DNA of 64,000 nt from an uncultured Ectothiorhodospiraceae bacterium (GTDB lineage Bacteria; Pseudomonadota; Gammaproteobacteria; UBA6429; Thiohalophilaceae): NCBI GenBank assembly GCA_947259575.1, contig CAMYMU010000068.1, positions 48,486-112,485 of the forward strand, read 5' to 3'. Below, piece by piece: positions 34,989 to 46,474 of the stretch (position 1 is its first letter; each line of letters opens with the position of its first letter). A model generated the notes under the pieces. It was given only the letters and a program-made list of their open reading frames with translations. It did no database searches and was not told the origin of the DNA. Made by a program: the position numbers and the translations under genes.

Positions 34989-36449
34989 TTATCTATAGTT
35001 CTCTGGCATTTGCTTATGCCAGTCTGTGTTCAATTGATACTGATGCGCAACATTCAATAAGCGTGACTCAGCAAAATAATTACCAATTATCTGTAGACCT
35101 ACAGGCATATCGTTTGCGAAACCCGCTGGCACAGACATACCTGGTAATCCTGCCAGGTTAGTCGCAATCGTGTAGATGTCCGACAAGTACATCGCAATTG
35201 GGTCATCGCTACGTTCACCTATGTTAAAGGCTACATTAGGCGAAGTGGGCCCCATAATCACATCCACTTTTTTAAAGGCCTGTTTGAAGTCATCGCTAAT
35301 TAAATGACGCACCTTTTGGGCTTTTAGATAATAGGCGTCGTAATACCCAGCCGATAATGCGTAGGCACCAATCATGATACGACGTTTTACCTCCGGACCA
35401 AAGCCTTCGCCACGTGAGCGTTTGTATAAATCTTCGAGATCCTTTGGATTCTCACAGCGATAACCAAAACGGACTCCATCAAAACGTGACAGGTTTGATG
35501 AACACTCCGCCGGTGCAACAACATAATAGGCTGGCACTGACAAACCACTATTGGGCAACTCGATATCGATAACCTCTGCGCCAAGTTGCTTATACTGCTC
35601 AACCGCACTATTGATAATATCGCCAACAACACTATCCAGACCTTCACCAAAATATTCTTTTGGCAGACCTATTTTTAAACCTTTAAGGTTCTCACCTAAG
35701 TCAGCAGTGTAATCTGGCACCTCTTTATCAACACTGGTTGAATCTTTCGGATCAAAACCTGCCATTGCATTTAACATCAAACCTGCATCCTGTGCAGTCT
35801 GAGCAATAGGCCCGGCCTGATCGAGACTCGATGCAAAGGCGATCATGCCGTAACGTGATACACGACCGTAAGTTGGTTTCAAGCCTGTAATGCCACACAG
35901 TGAAGCGGGTTGACGAATTGAACCACCAGTGTCCGTACCTGTTGATGCTGGTGTTAATCGCGCGGCAACTGACGCAGCAGAACCACCCGATGATCCACCC
36001 GGGACACATTTAGTGTTCCATGGATTGCTAACCGGTCCATAAAAACTGGTTTCATTGGATGACCCCATTGCAAACTCATCCATATTGAGTTTACCAAGCA
36101 TGACTGCACCCGCATCATTAAACTTTTCAACCACTGTTGCGTCATAGGGTGAGATAAAGTTATCTAACATCTTTGAACCACAACTAGTTTTAATCCCTTG
36201 CGTGCAAAAAATATCTTTTTGAGCAATCGGAATCCCGGTTAACGGTCCCGCCTTACCACTGGCGATCACTTCATCCGCTTTTCTTGCTTGCGTAAGTGCG
36301 TGATCCTTTGCCACGGTAACGAAACTATTCAGGTCGCCATCGAACTTTTCGATGCGATCTAAAAAATATTGGGTTAATTCAACGCTGCTGATGTTTTTAT
36401 TTTTTAATTTGTCAGACAACTCTGCTAAATTTTTAGTATGTAAACTCAT
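34989..36449 (-). CDS. gatA: Asp/Glu-tRNA amidotransferase subunit A
   Basis: Protein of 486 aa, an amidase-signature enzyme that releases ammonia from glutamine. The catalytic Lys lies in [12 protein letters not shown] near 72-83. The Ser residues lie in [14 protein letters not shown] (about 150-163) and [12 protein letters not shown] (about 172-183). Ammonia passes to GatB. It follows gatC by 56 bases. Confidence 0.97.
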   Translation of the reverse strand: MSLHTKNLAELSDKLKNKNISSVELTQYFLDRIEKFDGDLNSFVTVAKDHALTQARKADEVIASGKAGPLTGIPIAQKDIFCTQGIKTSCGSKMLDNFISPYDATVVEKFNDAGAVMLGKLNMDEFAMGSSNETSFYGPVSNPWNTKCVPGGSSGGSAASVAARLTPASTGTDTGGSIRQPASLCGITGLKPTYGRVSRYGMIAFASSLDQAGPIAQTAQDAGLMLNAMAGFDPKDSTSVDKEVPDYTADLGENLKGLKIGLPKEYFGEGLDSVVGDIINSAVEQYKQLGAEVIDIELPNSGLSVPAYYVVAPAECSSNLSRFDGVRFGYRCENPKDLEDLYKRSRGEGFGPEVKRRIMIGAYALSAGYYDAYYLKAQKVRHLISDDFKQAFKKVDVIMGPTSPNVAFNIGERSDDPIAMYLSDIYTIATNLAGLPGMSVPAGFANDMPVGLQIIGNYFAESRLLNVAHQYQLNTDWHKQMPENYR

Positions 36450-36505
36450 AGTGATATAAAAACTTTATTAATTAATTTCAATTTATTATTCGATAGCCTA
36501 ATTTC

Positions 36506-36793
36506 TTATTCAATAACCTGGGGAACGAGGTATAAACCATCTTCGACCTTAGGTGCATGTTCCTGAAAGTGTTCGCGTTGATTTTCTTCGGTAACCGCAT
36601 CTGGCCGCAGGCGTTGAACTGCATCTAACGGATGCGCCATAGGGCTAACCTTGTCAGTATCTGCTGCGTCCATCTGCTCGACCAGGTCCAGGATGTTGGA
36701 AAGGTTCTTCGCATAATCTGGAATGTCCGCTTCATCGATCTGAAGCCTGGCCAGATTGGCAATTTTTTTTACGTCGTCGCTATCTAATGACAT
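36506..36793 (-). CDS. gatC: Asp/Glu-tRNA amidotransferase subunit C
   Basis: Protein of 95 aa from ATG 36793, preceded by AGGA at normal spacing and matching the family start MSLDSDDVKKIANLARLQID. The open frame continues 26 codons upstream without support. GatC is a small belt that stabilises GatA-GatB; the C-terminal EDGLYLVPQVIE is typical. First gene of gatCAB, divergent from mreB. Confidence 0.95.
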   Translation of the reverse strand: MSLDSDDVKKIANLARLQIDEADIPDYAKNLSNILDLVEQMDAADTDKVSPMAHPLDAVQRLRPDAVTEENQREHFQEHAPKVEDGLYLVPQVIE

Positions 36794-36935
36794 GCTGTCC
36801 TCGTGCTTTTTCAGTCCAATTGGGCCCAAATTCGATTTGTGAACCACCGTACAAAATTCAAGTAATTTCAACGTCCTGCTTGCTCAATTTCGCGTGGTTG
36901 ATTAAAGTAGGCCATTATTACTATTTATTACACTA

Positions 36936-36941
36936 TATAAT
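36936..36941 (+). promoter_or_regulatory. Candidate -10 element for mreB
   Basis: A consensus TATAAT 42 bases ahead of the mreB ATG, in the AT-rich gatC-mreB divergent region. The -35 is not clear, so the promoter is tentative. Confidence 0.35.
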
Positions 36942-36947
36942 AACTAG

Positions 36948-37958
<1,011 letters not shown>

Positions 37959-37969
37959 GGAGAGCTAAC

Positions 37970-38857
37970 GTTAAACTCCTGTTCAAACAAGGCCCTTCAC
38001 TCGGCATACGCCTCGTAAGTCTTAGCTTGCTCTCAGTGATCCTGATGGTTCTGGATCACCGTTTTCATGCAATCGACACTTTTCGCTCAGCGTTAACTAT
38101 CGTTGTTGATCCTATCCGTTATGTCGTGAACCTACCCTCGGATGTGATCGACTGGGCTTCGGGTTCATTTGCGTCCCATTCCACTCTGGAAGAAGAAAAC
38201 GAGACGCTGAAAACACAGAATCGATTGCTCAAATCCAAATTACAAAAATACGCTGAGCTCAAAGCTGAAAATGCCAATCTCAAGGCATTACTCAAGTCTG
38301 CGGAACAGCATGAAGAAATACTTGAGCGCGTTTTGGTAACCGAAATTTTATCTGTAGATCTCGACCCCTTCCGTCGCAAGTTTGTTATAAACAAAGGAAC
38401 CAGCCACGACATCTATAAAGGTCAGCCCATCATTGGTGCCCAGGGTGTAATCGGTAAAGTGGTTAACGTCGGCCCATTATCGAGCACTGTACTTGTTATT
38501 ACTGATGCCAGCCATTCCTTGCCTGTTCAGATCAATCGAAACGGGGTGCGTGCCATTGCCGTTGGTGTACCTCAGAATAATCAGCTCGAACTATTACATC
38601 AGCCAAACAATGCAGACATTTTGGTCGACGACCTGCTGGTTACTTCAGGACTCGGTTGTACCTTTCCTGATGGTTATCCAGTCGGACGAGTGGTTGATAT
38701 TGTGACAAACCCAAGCCTTCCTTTCGCAAAAATAACCGTGCAACCCACTGCCCATTTAGATCGCGATCGTGAAGCCCTTCTGGTTTGGCCAAGCTTTGGT
38801 GGCAACAAACAAGCAGACTGCAAAGGTCCGCAAGAAGAAGAGATAGGGCAAAGATAA
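37970..38857 (+). CDS. mreC: Rod shape-determining protein MreC
   Basis: Protein of about 295 aa: one N-terminal membrane helix, a coiled coil (about 70-110) and the periplasmic beta-barrel pair typical of MreC (INKGTSHDIYKGQPIIGAQG). The conserved N-terminus (KLLFKQGPSLGIRLV) is in frame only from a GTT codon at 37970, which sits 7 bases after AAGGAG. No ATG, GTG or TTG is available there; the next are CTG 37979 and TTG 38027, and TTG would remove half the membrane helix. The start is therefore uncertain. It scaffolds the elongasome with MreD and PBP2. Confidence 0.85.
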   Translation, partial: VKLLFKQGPSLGIRLVSLSLLSVILMVLDHRFHAIDTFRSALTIVVDPIRYVVNLPSDVIDWASGSFASHSTLEEENETLKTQNRLLKSKLQKYAELKAENANLKALLKSAEQHEEILERVLVTEILSVDLDPFRRKFVINKGTSHDIYKGQPIIGAQGVIGKVVNVGPLSSTVLVITDASHSLPVQINRNGVRAIAVGVPQNNQLELLHQPNNADILVDDLLVTSGLGCTFPDGYPVGRVVDIVTNPSLPFAKITVQPTAHLDRDREALLVWPSFGGNKQADCKGPQEEEIGQR

Positions 38858-39346
38858 ATGGGCATTGCAAACAGACATGGTACGGCAATTATCCTCATGA
38901 GCTTTGTGATCGCATTGATGCTTACCGTTATGCCTCTACCAGATTGGGCAGAAGAAATTCGTCCACAGTGGGTTGTTATGGTTTTAATTTACTGGGCTAT
39001 GGCACTGCCACAGAGAGTGAACGTCGGTACGGCCTGGATCATGGGCTTACTACTTGATGTCGTCAATGATGCAGTACTTGGACAGCATGCCCTGGCACTT
39101 GCAATAATTGTATTTTTAACCGCACACCTACATCAAAGACTCAGAGTTTTTCCCCAATCTCAGCAGGCCATCGTCATTTTTGTGTTTTGTGTTATCTATA
39201 GCCTGATAGTCTTGTGGATAAAGGGCATTACCGGCACTGCCCCGAGCGTCTGGTTAATTGTCATCCCCAGTTTTACAACCGCGATAGTGTGGCCCCTTGC
39301 ATTCATTATCCTTCGTCACGCGCGTCGCTTTTATCGCGTTAGCTAG
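38858..39346 (+). CDS. mreD: Rod shape-determining protein MreD
   Basis: Protein of 162 aa, hydrophobic with about five membrane helices. Family blocks are RPQWVVMVLIYWAMALPQRV near 29-48 and GLLLDVVNDAVLGQHALALA near 60-79. It is an integral membrane partner of MreC. It starts directly at the mreC stop codon and ends 3 bases before mrdA. Confidence 0.93.
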   Translation: MGIANRHGTAIILMSFVIALMLTVMPLPDWAEEIRPQWVVMVLIYWAMALPQRVNVGTAWIMGLLLDVVNDAVLGQHALALAIIVFLTAHLHQRLRVFPQSQQAIVIFVFCVIYSLIVLWIKGITGTAPSVWLIVIPSFTTAIVWPLAFIILRHARRFYRVS

Positions 39347-39349
39347 CTC

Positions 39350-41203
39350 ATGGTACAACGTGCTTCAATTACATTTAAGGATCACTTCCGTGAAACACAC
39401 CTGTTTCAGCAGCGCCTGCTGATAACGGCTATCATCACTATTATATTACTCGCAGTACTAATCGCCCGCCTGGTTTTCCTCCAGGTATTAAGCCATGATC
39501 ATTTCACAACCCTGTCGGAGAAAAACAGGTTAGACATTCTGCCCATTGCCCCAATCAGAGGATTAATCTATGACCGCAATGGTGTACTGCTTGCACAAAA
39601 CTTACCAAGTTTCACTCTTCAAATTGTTCCAGAACATTCCAAGGATCTGAAAAAAACCATCGAGGAGTTAAAAAAACTGGTTGTAATATCGGATGATGAA
39701 ATTAAACAGTTTTACAAAGTATTAAAAGAAAAACGTCGTTTTGAAGGTATCCCATTGCGATTCAGGCTTAACGATGTAGAGCGTGCTAAAATTGCCGTCA
39801 ACCAGGACCGACTACCTGGTGTAAAGATTGAAGCACAACTGGCACGTGATTATCCGTTAGGTAGTTTGGCATCACATGCAATCGGTTATGTTGGCCGCAT
39901 TAATGAACGAGAACTCCAAAATCTAAATGCGCCACGTTATAGCGCAACAGAATATATCGGTAAGGTCGGCGTTGAGCGTTCTTACGAAGACATCTTGCAT
40001 GGTGAAGTCGGTACAGTTCTAGTTGAAAGAAACTCACAGGGCCGAGTCATGCGCAGTGAAACTGAGCTTGACCCAGAACCCGGTAAGGATCTCTATCTGA
40101 CTCTCGACATAAAAGTTCAAGAGGTCGCCGAAAAGTCCTTTGGTGACGATAACGGAGCGTTGGTAGCTATTGATCCCAGGAATGGCGAAGTTATTGCTTT
40201 AGTTAGTATTCCTACCTTCGACCCGCACATTTTCGTGCACCGTGTAGATACCAAGACCTATAAAGCGCTCAGCACTTCTAGTGATCATCCACTACTAAAT
40301 CGTGCATTGCAGGGGCAGTACCCGCCAGGATCAACATTAAAACCATTCATTGGGCTAGCTGGGTTGGAGGCCAACCTGATAAGTAGTGATGAGTCGTTAA
40401 AGTGCCCGGGTTATTACATGTTGAAAAATGATGACCGTAAATATCGTGACTGGAAAAAAGAAGGGCATGGTGAAACCAACCTCACCAAGGCTCTTGTGGA
40501 ATCGTGTGATGTCTACTTCTACGATCTATCACTCGCGCTGAAGATCGACCGTATGGAAAGCTACCTGGCACGATTTGGCGTTGGCCAGCCCACCGGAATC
40601 GATATTCGTGGTGAAGCGCCAGGCTTGTTACCTTCGAAACAGTGGAAACAAAAAACGCACCGGCTACCCTGGTTCCCTGGCGAAACCCTGATTACCGGCA
40701 TCGGCCAGGGATTTACTCTGACCACGCCGTTACAACTCGCCAATATTACAGCGATCCTGGGAAATGGTGGCCAGCGCTACAAACCCCGTATCATTCATGC
40801 GATTGGTGAGCCGGGAGTTGAAGAGATCACTTTGCAAAAACCTCGTCACGTCGGCGTGGTGCAAAAGGATAATCCGGAGAACTGGAACATTATTATCAAG
40901 GCAATGAAACAAGTCGTACATGGCCTGCGTGGAACCGCACGAGGCATTAATCGCAACCTTGAGTATAAAGTCGCAGGGAAAACGGGTACGGCGCAGGTAT
41001 TTGGGATCAAAGAAGACGAAGAGTATGATGAGGAGAAGATTGCCAAGAAATTGCGAGACCATGCCTTGTTTATTTCGTTTGCCCCTGCTGATGAACCGAG
41101 AATCGCGGTTGCTGTCATAGTAGAGAATGGCGGTAGTGGTGGAGCAGTTGCAGCTCCCATCGCACGTAAGGTCATGGATGCCTATTTGTTGAAGGATAAC
41201 TGA
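39350..41203 (+). CDS. mrdA: Penicillin-binding protein 2 (elongation transpeptidase)
   Basis: Protein of 617 aa. A membrane helix (about 23-45), a dimerisation/pedestal domain (RLVFLQVLSHDHF then APIRGLIYDRNGVLLAQN) and a transpeptidase domain with STLK (Ser328, Lys331), SCD (Ser385) and KTGT (Lys544) are all visible. It cross-links peptidoglycan during side-wall growth together with RodA. It overlaps rodA by one base (TGATG). All active-site motifs are intact. Confidence 0.97.
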   Translation: MVQRASITFKDHFRETHLFQQRLLITAIITIILLAVLIARLVFLQVLSHDHFTTLSEKNRLDILPIAPIRGLIYDRNGVLLAQNLPSFTLQIVPEHSKDLKKTIEELKKLVVISDDEIKQFYKVLKEKRRFEGIPLRFRLNDVERAKIAVNQDRLPGVKIEAQLARDYPLGSLASHAIGYVGRINERELQNLNAPRYSATEYIGKVGVERSYEDILHGEVGTVLVERNSQGRVMRSETELDPEPGKDLYLTLDIKVQEVAEKSFGDDNGALVAIDPRNGEVIALVSIPTFDPHIFVHRVDTKTYKALSTSSDHPLLNRALQGQYPPGSTLKPFIGLAGLEANLISSDESLKCPGYYMLKNDDRKYRDWKKEGHGETNLTKALVESCDVYFYDLSLALKIDRMESYLARFGVGQPTGIDIRGEAPGLLPSKQWKQKTHRLPWFPGETLITGIGQGFTLTTPLQLANITAILGNGGQRYKPRIIHAIGEPGVEEITLQKPRHVGVVQKDNPENWNIIIKAMKQVVHGLRGTARGINRNLEYKVAGKTGTAQVFGIKEDEEYDEEKIAKKLRDHALFISFAPADEPRIAVAVIVENGGSGGAVAAPIARKVMDAYLLKDN

Positions 41204-42342
41204 TGCCTGGATTTTCAAAATCAGAATTCACAGATACTACCCGGATCCATGCCGGGCGTCGTGTCTTGCATCGATTTCATGTTGACCTGCCCTTACTGCT
41301 CGGTTTAATTGTGCTGGTGGCTGTTGGTCTTCTGGTCTTGTATAGCGCCAGTGAACAAGATGCCGGACTGGTATCCAAACAATTAATTCGTTTAGGCATC
41401 GCCTTTACCGTCATGTTTGCGGTTGCTCAAATCTCACCTGATACATTGCGCTACTGGAGCCCATGGTTGTTCGGTGTCGGGCTCATTATGTTGATAGCGG
41501 TATTGGTTCTGGGTGAAGTGGGTAAAGGCGCGCAGCGTTGGCTGAACCTAGGCTTTTTCACTTTCCAACCGTCCGAGCTTATGAAACTGGCACTACCGAT
41601 GTTACTCGCCTGGTATTTGTCAGAAGCCATCCTGCCGCCGAAATTCAAACATATCATGGTCGCCGTTGTCATGATGTTGATCCCGATATACATGGTTGCC
41701 AAGCAGCCGGATCTGGGTACTTCTCTACTATTAGCCAGCTCAGGTATTTTCGTATTATTTCTTGCAGGCTTACGCTGGTTATACATTATTATTAGCATGC
41801 TCATGCTGATCCCTACTTCCTTATTATTGTGGTTCTATGGCATGCATGATTACCAGCGCAGCCGAGTATTAACGTTTATCAATCCCGACAGTGACCTAAG
41901 AGGTTCGGGTTACCACATTAATCAGTCCTCTATTGCGATTGGTTCGGGGGGAACTTATGGAAAAGGCTGGCTGAACGGTACCCAGTCACATCTGGATTTT
42001 TTACCCGAGCGTAAAACCGACTTTATATTCCCAGTCTTCAGTGAAGAATTTGGCTTAATTGGCGCAATTATTCTGCTAACCATTTATGCCGCGATTGTCG
42101 CTCGGGGGCTGGTCATTGCCGCACAGGCCCAGGACACGTTCACGCGCTTGCTGGCCGGCAGTATCACCCTGACATTCTTTATATATGTATTCATCAATAT
42201 CGGCATGGTAAGTGGGTTATTGCCGGTGGTTGGTATACCTCTGCCATTAGTCAGCTATGGCGGAACATCAATGGTGACCCTGCTGGCAGGATTCGGTATC
42301 CTTATGTCTATACAGACACACCGGAAGTTGATCGCAAGTTAA
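41203..42342 (+). CDS. rodA: Peptidoglycan glycosyltransferase RodA
   Basis: Protein of 379 aa with about ten membrane helices, SEDS family. Blocks are ARWLNLG-like QRWLNLGFFTFQPSELMKLA near 107-126, QPDLGTSLLLASSG, and GIPLPLVSYGGTSMVTLLAG near 345-364. It polymerises glycan strands and pairs with PBP2 encoded just upstream. Confidence 0.96.
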   Translation: MPGFSKSEFTDTTRIHAGRRVLHRFHVDLPLLLGLIVLVAVGLLVLYSASEQDAGLVSKQLIRLGIAFTVMFAVAQISPDTLRYWSPWLFGVGLIMLIAVLVLGEVGKGAQRWLNLGFFTFQPSELMKLALPMLLAWYLSEAILPPKFKHIMVAVVMMLIPIYMVAKQPDLGTSLLLASSGIFVLFLAGLRWLYIIISMLMLIPTSLLLWFYGMHDYQRSRVLTFINPDSDLRGSGYHINQSSIAIGSGGTYGKGWLNGTQSHLDFLPERKTDFIFPVFSEEFGLIGAIILLTIYAAIVARGLVIAAQAQDTFTRLLAGSITLTFFIYVFINIGMVSGLLPVVGIPLPLVSYGGTSMVTLLAGFGILMSIQTHRKLIAS

Positions 42343-42366
42343 TACGAAACTGAGTTATACGAAAAC

Positions 42367-43365
42367 ATGGAGTTTATGGTGAGAAGTTCGATTATTTTAT
42401 TATTTACATCACTACTGGTTATCCCGGTTACGGGCACGCATGCTGCAGAACCAGCCCCTTTCGAAGACAAGTCGCTAATCAAAGCCTTTGTTGACGAAAT
42501 GGTGGCTGAATATAAATACGATAAGAAAATTCTTACCTCGTTGTTTGAAAAAGCACGTTTGCACCAAAGCATTATTGACGCCATCTCTCGCCCGGCTGAG
42601 AGCAAACCCTGGTATCAATATCGTAAGATATTCGTCACGCGCGAACGTGTACGTGGGGGTGTCCTGTTCTGGAATGAACATGAAGAAACGATCAAAAAAG
42701 TTGCCGAGAAATATCAGGTTCGCCCAGAAATCGTAGTCGCTATTATCGGTGTTGAAACCCGTTATGGTAAACATAAAGGTAGCTATCCGGTGCTTGATTC
42801 ATTATCTACGCTAGCCTTTGCCTATCCACCCCGCGCAAAATTCTTTCGAAGTGAACTTAAACACTACCTGTTAATGACACGCGAAGAAGACCTCGACCCA
42901 CTGGAACAAAAAGGCTCTTACGCCGGCGCAATGGGTATGCCACAGTTTATCTCCAGCAGCTTCCGCAATTATGCAGTCGATTTTGATGATGACGGTAAAC
43001 GTGATCTATGGAGCAACACCGGTGATGCTCTCGCCAGTGTCGGAAACTATTTCAAACGCCATGGTTGGGTAGCAGGCATTCCGGTTGCACATAAAGTTGA
43101 AGTACACGGTATAAAATACAAAGAACTACTATCTAAATCGCTGAAACCCAAATATACACAGGACGAATTAATGTTGGCAGGTGTTACCTTGCCGAATGAT
43201 ATTCCAACCGATATTAAAGGTACGCTGATCGAACTTGATAGCGGCGATGGCCCCGAGCATTGGGTAGTTTGGAAAAACTTTTATGTGATTAGCCGCTATA
43301 ATCATAGTGCGCTGTACTCAATGGCCGTATTCCAATTGAGTCAGGATATACTAGAGTCACGATAG
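42367..43365 (+). CDS. mltB: Membrane-bound lytic murein transglycosylase B
   Basis: Protein of 332 aa with a signal peptide (cleavage likely after THA) and no lipobox cysteine, so a soluble periplasmic form is possible, unlike the lipoprotein in E. coli. The catalytic Glu lies in IIGVETRYGKHKGSYPVLDS (about 125-144). AGAMGMPQFISSSFRNYAVD (about 185-204) and DALASVGNYFKRHGW follow in family order. It cleaves glycan strands to anhydromuropeptides. Two ATGs, three codons apart, are possible starts. Confidence 0.93.
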   Translation: MEFMVRSSIILLFTSLLVIPVTGTHAAEPAPFEDKSLIKAFVDEMVAEYKYDKKILTSLFEKARLHQSIIDAISRPAESKPWYQYRKIFVTRERVRGGVLFWNEHEETIKKVAEKYQVRPEIVVAIIGVETRYGKHKGSYPVLDSLSTLAFAYPPRAKFFRSELKHYLLMTREEDLDPLEQKGSYAGAMGMPQFISSSFRNYAVDFDDDGKRDLWSNTGDALASVGNYFKRHGWVAGIPVAHKVEVHGIKYKELLSKSLKPKYTQDELMLAGVTLPNDIPTDIKGTLIELDSGDGPEHWVVWKNFYVISRYNHSALYSMAVFQLSQDILESR

Positions 43366-43386
43366 CTCCAAAATTAGATCTAATTT

Positions 43387-44259
43387 ATGAGGTCGTTAGC
43401 GATGCTGAAGTACGATCACTTACTACAAGCCAAAACCAGGCAGAACATCACAAACAGCTTTGCCCGAGTTTTGCTGGTGTCCTTCGGCCTGCTTGGCCTA
43501 CTCAGTCTGTCAGCCTGTTCGTTCACTAAGAAAGACAGCGCACCGAAACGACATGTTAATGTCGCCAAGATTCCCGATGCGAAACCCAGAGTTGAACCTC
43601 GTAGTCGCGGTGGCAATCCCTCATCCTATTCTGTCTTTGGTAAAACTTACTATGTCATGGCCAGTGCCAACAACTACGTCGAGCGAGGAATCGCCTCCTG
43701 GTACGGCACAAAATTTCACGGCAACAAAACCTCGAATGGCGAGATTTATGACATGTACAAGATGACTGCAGCCCACAAGTCATTACCGATTCCCACTTAT
43801 GTCCAGGTTACCAACCTCAAGAATGGTAAGAAAATAATCGTACGCGTCAATGACCGAGGTCCATTCCACTCAAGCAGAATCATTGACCTTTCCTATGTCG
43901 CAGCCAAAAAGCTGGGGATCACTGGCACGGGAACAGGCTTTGTTGAAGTACGTAGTATTAACCCCCGAACCTGGCAAAAGGAGAAATTACAACCACCTAA
44001 GGCCAGCAAGTTACCTGCTGATAGTTTTGACGCCCTCTACATCCAGGCTGGCGCCTTCACCAGCCAACATAATGCCAGCAAGCTGCAACGGCAGTTAAAT
44101 GACCTGTTCCCTGAACAGAATGTCCAACTGGCCCAAAATAATCAGGACCGGTTATTTCGCGTCCGTGTGGGTCCTATCTCCACGGTCGACGAAGCCGATC
44201 GCGTTGCGCAAATTATCAGTGATAACGGTTACCCCACACCCCACGTGATCCTCGAATAA
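43387..44259 (+). CDS. rlpA: Septal ring lytic transglycosylase RlpA
   Basis: Protein of 290 aa. A long lipoprotein signal with lipobox LSAC (Cys44) precedes the double-psi beta-barrel domain, which contains GIASWYGTKFHGNKTSNGE (about 101-119) and the catalytic-region RVNDRGPFHSSRIIDLS. A C-terminal SPOR domain (about 215-290) should bind denuded glycan at the septum. It lies between mltB and dacA, a common arrangement. Confidence 0.94.
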   Translation: MRSLAMLKYDHLLQAKTRQNITNSFARVLLVSFGLLGLLSLSACSFTKKDSAPKRHVNVAKIPDAKPRVEPRSRGGNPSSYSVFGKTYYVMASANNYVERGIASWYGTKFHGNKTSNGEIYDMYKMTAAHKSLPIPTYVQVTNLKNGKKIIVRVNDRGPFHSSRIIDLSYVAAKKLGITGTGTGFVEVRSINPRTWQKEKLQPPKASKLPADSFDALYIQAGAFTSQHNASKLQRQLNDLFPEQNVQLAQNNQDRLFRVRVGPISTVDEADRVAQIISDNGYPTPHVILE

Positions 44260-44387
44260 AAGCACCTGGATGCACCGACAGCAAATCTGACGAATTCTGA
44301 CAATAGGGTCGATTTGTGGTCCCTGGCGCATGCGTAATTGTGCCAGTCACGTTACAATAGCCGGTAATGAATTTAAGCGAGGTCACC

Positions 44388-45542
44388 ATGTTCAGCACGC
44401 TATTTTTGAATAAAAAGGTCTTTATTTCTCTTGTTATTAGCCTGCTCTCCCTGGCCCATGTTGCCCAGGCGAGTTTGATTCCTACCGCCCCCAAGATAAA
44501 AGCAAAGTCCTATATGTTAATTGACTACCATAGTGGTCATATCCTCGCCCAAAGCAATCTGTCTGATCGCGTCGAGCCTGCGAGTTTGACCAAACTCATG
44601 ACCGCCTACGTAGTGATGCACGAAATTGAAGATGGCGGTATCAAGATGGAAGATGAAGTGACGATTAGTGAAAAAGCCTGGCGCATGAAAGGTTCGCGCA
44701 TGTTCATTGAGGTTAACTCAAAGGTAAGCGTAAAAGAATTATTACTTGGTACGATTATTCAATCTGGCAATGATGCCAGCGTTGCTCTGGCAGAGCACAC
44801 AGCAGGAAGCGAAGATAGTTTTGCAACACTGATGAATAAGCATGCTGAGCGCCTCGGCATGAGCGGTACTCACTTTGTGAATAGTACCGGCTGGCCTGAT
44901 AAAGAACACTATACGACCGTGTCTGATCTCGCTATTTTGACACGCGCGATGATCCAGGAATTTCCCGAACACTACGCACTCTATAAAATAAAAAAGTATA
45001 CCTATAACGACATCCCGCAATTTAACCGCAATCGCTTGCTCTGGATCGATGAACGCGTAGATGGAGTAAAAACCGGACACACTGATTCTGCAGGCTACTG
45101 TCTGATCTCATCAGCGACGAAAAATGAAATGCGTTTAATCTCTGTAGTCGTTGGCACAAAGTCAGAACGCGCACGTGAGACAGAAAGTCGTAAATTACTC
45201 AACTATGGCTTTCGATTTTTTGAAACCTTTAAACTTCATGCAGCCAATGCGCCGCTTACCGATATGCGCATATGGAAAGGAGAAAAGGAAACTGTACCAC
45301 TCGGCCTGACAGGCAGTCTCTACATCACCACTCCGCGTGGTAAACGAAACAAGATTAAGGCACATATGAATGTCGATGCGACGATAGTGGCACCGATTCA
45401 AAAAGGCCAGGAATATGGCAAGGTCGAAGTGAAACTGGGAGAAGAAGTTATCGCTGAACGTCCACTGGTTGCACTTGAAGACGTGCCTGAAGGTGGGATC
45501 TGGACTCGAACTGTCGATAACATACGACTCTTGTTTCAATAA
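44388..45542 (+). CDS. dacA: D-alanyl-D-alanine carboxypeptidase (PBP5/6 type)
   Basis: Protein of 384 aa from ATG 44388, preceded by a GAGG ribosome site; an ATG seven codons earlier (44367) has no such site. A signal peptide ends AQA before SLIPTAP. Active-site motifs are SLTK (Ser66, Lys69), SGN (Ser126) and KTG (Lys228). The C-terminal domain and amphipathic end (VDNIRLLFQ) should anchor it to the inner membrane. It trims the terminal D-Ala of stem peptides; the dat gene 20 bases downstream handles D-amino acids. Confidence 0.95.
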   Translation: MFSTLFLNKKVFISLVISLLSLAHVAQASLIPTAPKIKAKSYMLIDYHSGHILAQSNLSDRVEPASLTKLMTAYVVMHEIEDGGIKMEDEVTISEKAWRMKGSRMFIEVNSKVSVKELLLGTIIQSGNDASVALAEHTAGSEDSFATLMNKHAERLGMSGTHFVNSTGWPDKEHYTTVSDLAILTRAMIQEFPEHYALYKIKKYTYNDIPQFNRNRLLWIDERVDGVKTGHTDSAGYCLISSATKNEMRLISVVVGTKSERARETESRKLLNYGFRFFETFKLHAANAPLTDMRIWKGEKETVPLGLTGSLYITTPRGKRNKIKAHMNVDATIVAPIQKGQEYGKVEVKLGEEVIAERPLVALEDVPEGGIWTRTVDNIRLLFQ

Positions 45543-45562
45543 CGATCAACAAGCAACACACT

Positions 45563-46426
45563 ATGTCAGATCCAATTGTTTACTTAAATGGGGAATTCAT
45601 GCCCCTAGCCGATGCCAAAGTGCCGGTACTTGACCGTGGTTTTATTTTCGGCGATGGCATTTATGAGGTAATCCCGGCATATGGTAAGCGTCTATTCCGA
45701 CTCGATGAACACCTGGACAGACTAAATAACAGCCTCGATGCCACGCGTATTCCTAACCCTTATCCTGAGTCAGAGTGGAAAAAAATCCTTAGCCAGATTG
45801 TCATGAAAAACGATGCCGAGGACCAATCTATTTATTTACAGGTTACTCGTGGTGTCGCGAAACGCGATCATGCTTTTCCAGAAAAGATCACTCCGACCGT
45901 GTTCATGATGTCTAACCCGCTGGTTGTCACTAGCCAAGAAATGTTCGATAAAGGTATTGCCGTCATAACACTAGATGACATTCGTTGGCAATATTGCAAT
46001 ATCAAAGCCATCACTCTATTACCAAATATATTACTCCGCCAGACAGCCATCGATGAAGGTGCTCAAGAGGCGATCCTGGTGCGTGGGGGTGAAGTAACAG
46101 AGGGCTCAGCAAGTAATATCTTTATTGTTATTGATGGGGTGATTAAGACACCACCCAAGAGCTCTCGCCTGCTGCCGGGTGTAACCCGTGATCTGATTGT
46201 CGAGCTAGCGAAAAACAATGGTATACAATGCATCGAAGCCAACTTCTCTCGCACAGAACTCGAAGCAGCCGATGAGATCTGGATGAGCAGTTCGATGAAA
46301 GAAGTCATGCCTATCGTGAAACTCAATGATGAAATTGTTGGCGATGGCAAACCGGGAACTATTACCCGTCAAATGTATCAAATATTTCAGGACTATAAGG
46401 CCGAACTCAAACGCGACCTTGATTGA
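45563..46426 (+). CDS. dat: D-amino-acid transaminase
   Basis: Protein of 287 aa, fold-type IV PLP enzyme. The N-terminal VLDRGFIFGDGIYEVIPAYG (about 22-41) is typical of D-amino acid aminotransferases. The PLP Lys is Lys148 in CNIKAITLLPN, and the phosphate-binding GEVTEGSASNIF block is near 178-189. It interconverts D-alanine and D-glutamate through keto acids, which fits its position after the D,D-carboxypeptidase. A 4-amino-4-deoxychorismate lyase or branched-chain enzyme is less likely. Confidence 0.9.
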   Translation: MSDPIVYLNGEFMPLADAKVPVLDRGFIFGDGIYEVIPAYGKRLFRLDEHLDRLNNSLDATRIPNPYPESEWKKILSQIVMKNDAEDQSIYLQVTRGVAKRDHAFPEKITPTVFMMSNPLVVTSQEMFDKGIAVITLDDIRWQYCNIKAITLLPNILLRQTAIDEGAQEAILVRGGEVTEGSASNIFIVIDGVIKTPPKSSRLLPGVTRDLIVELAKNNGIQCIEANFSRTELEAADEIWMSSSMKEVMPIVKLNDEIVGDGKPGTITRQMYQIFQDYKAELKRDLD

Positions 46427-46474
46427 ACCAAAATGACTCAGCTTTGAGTATCTCAAAAACCTGTAGCTAAGATT

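Noticed and set aside
33550..36793. Functional link between GatCAB and the tRNA-Gln element
   Set aside because: Both are in the window but far apart; GatCAB may serve tRNA-Asn, and nothing in the sequence ties them together.
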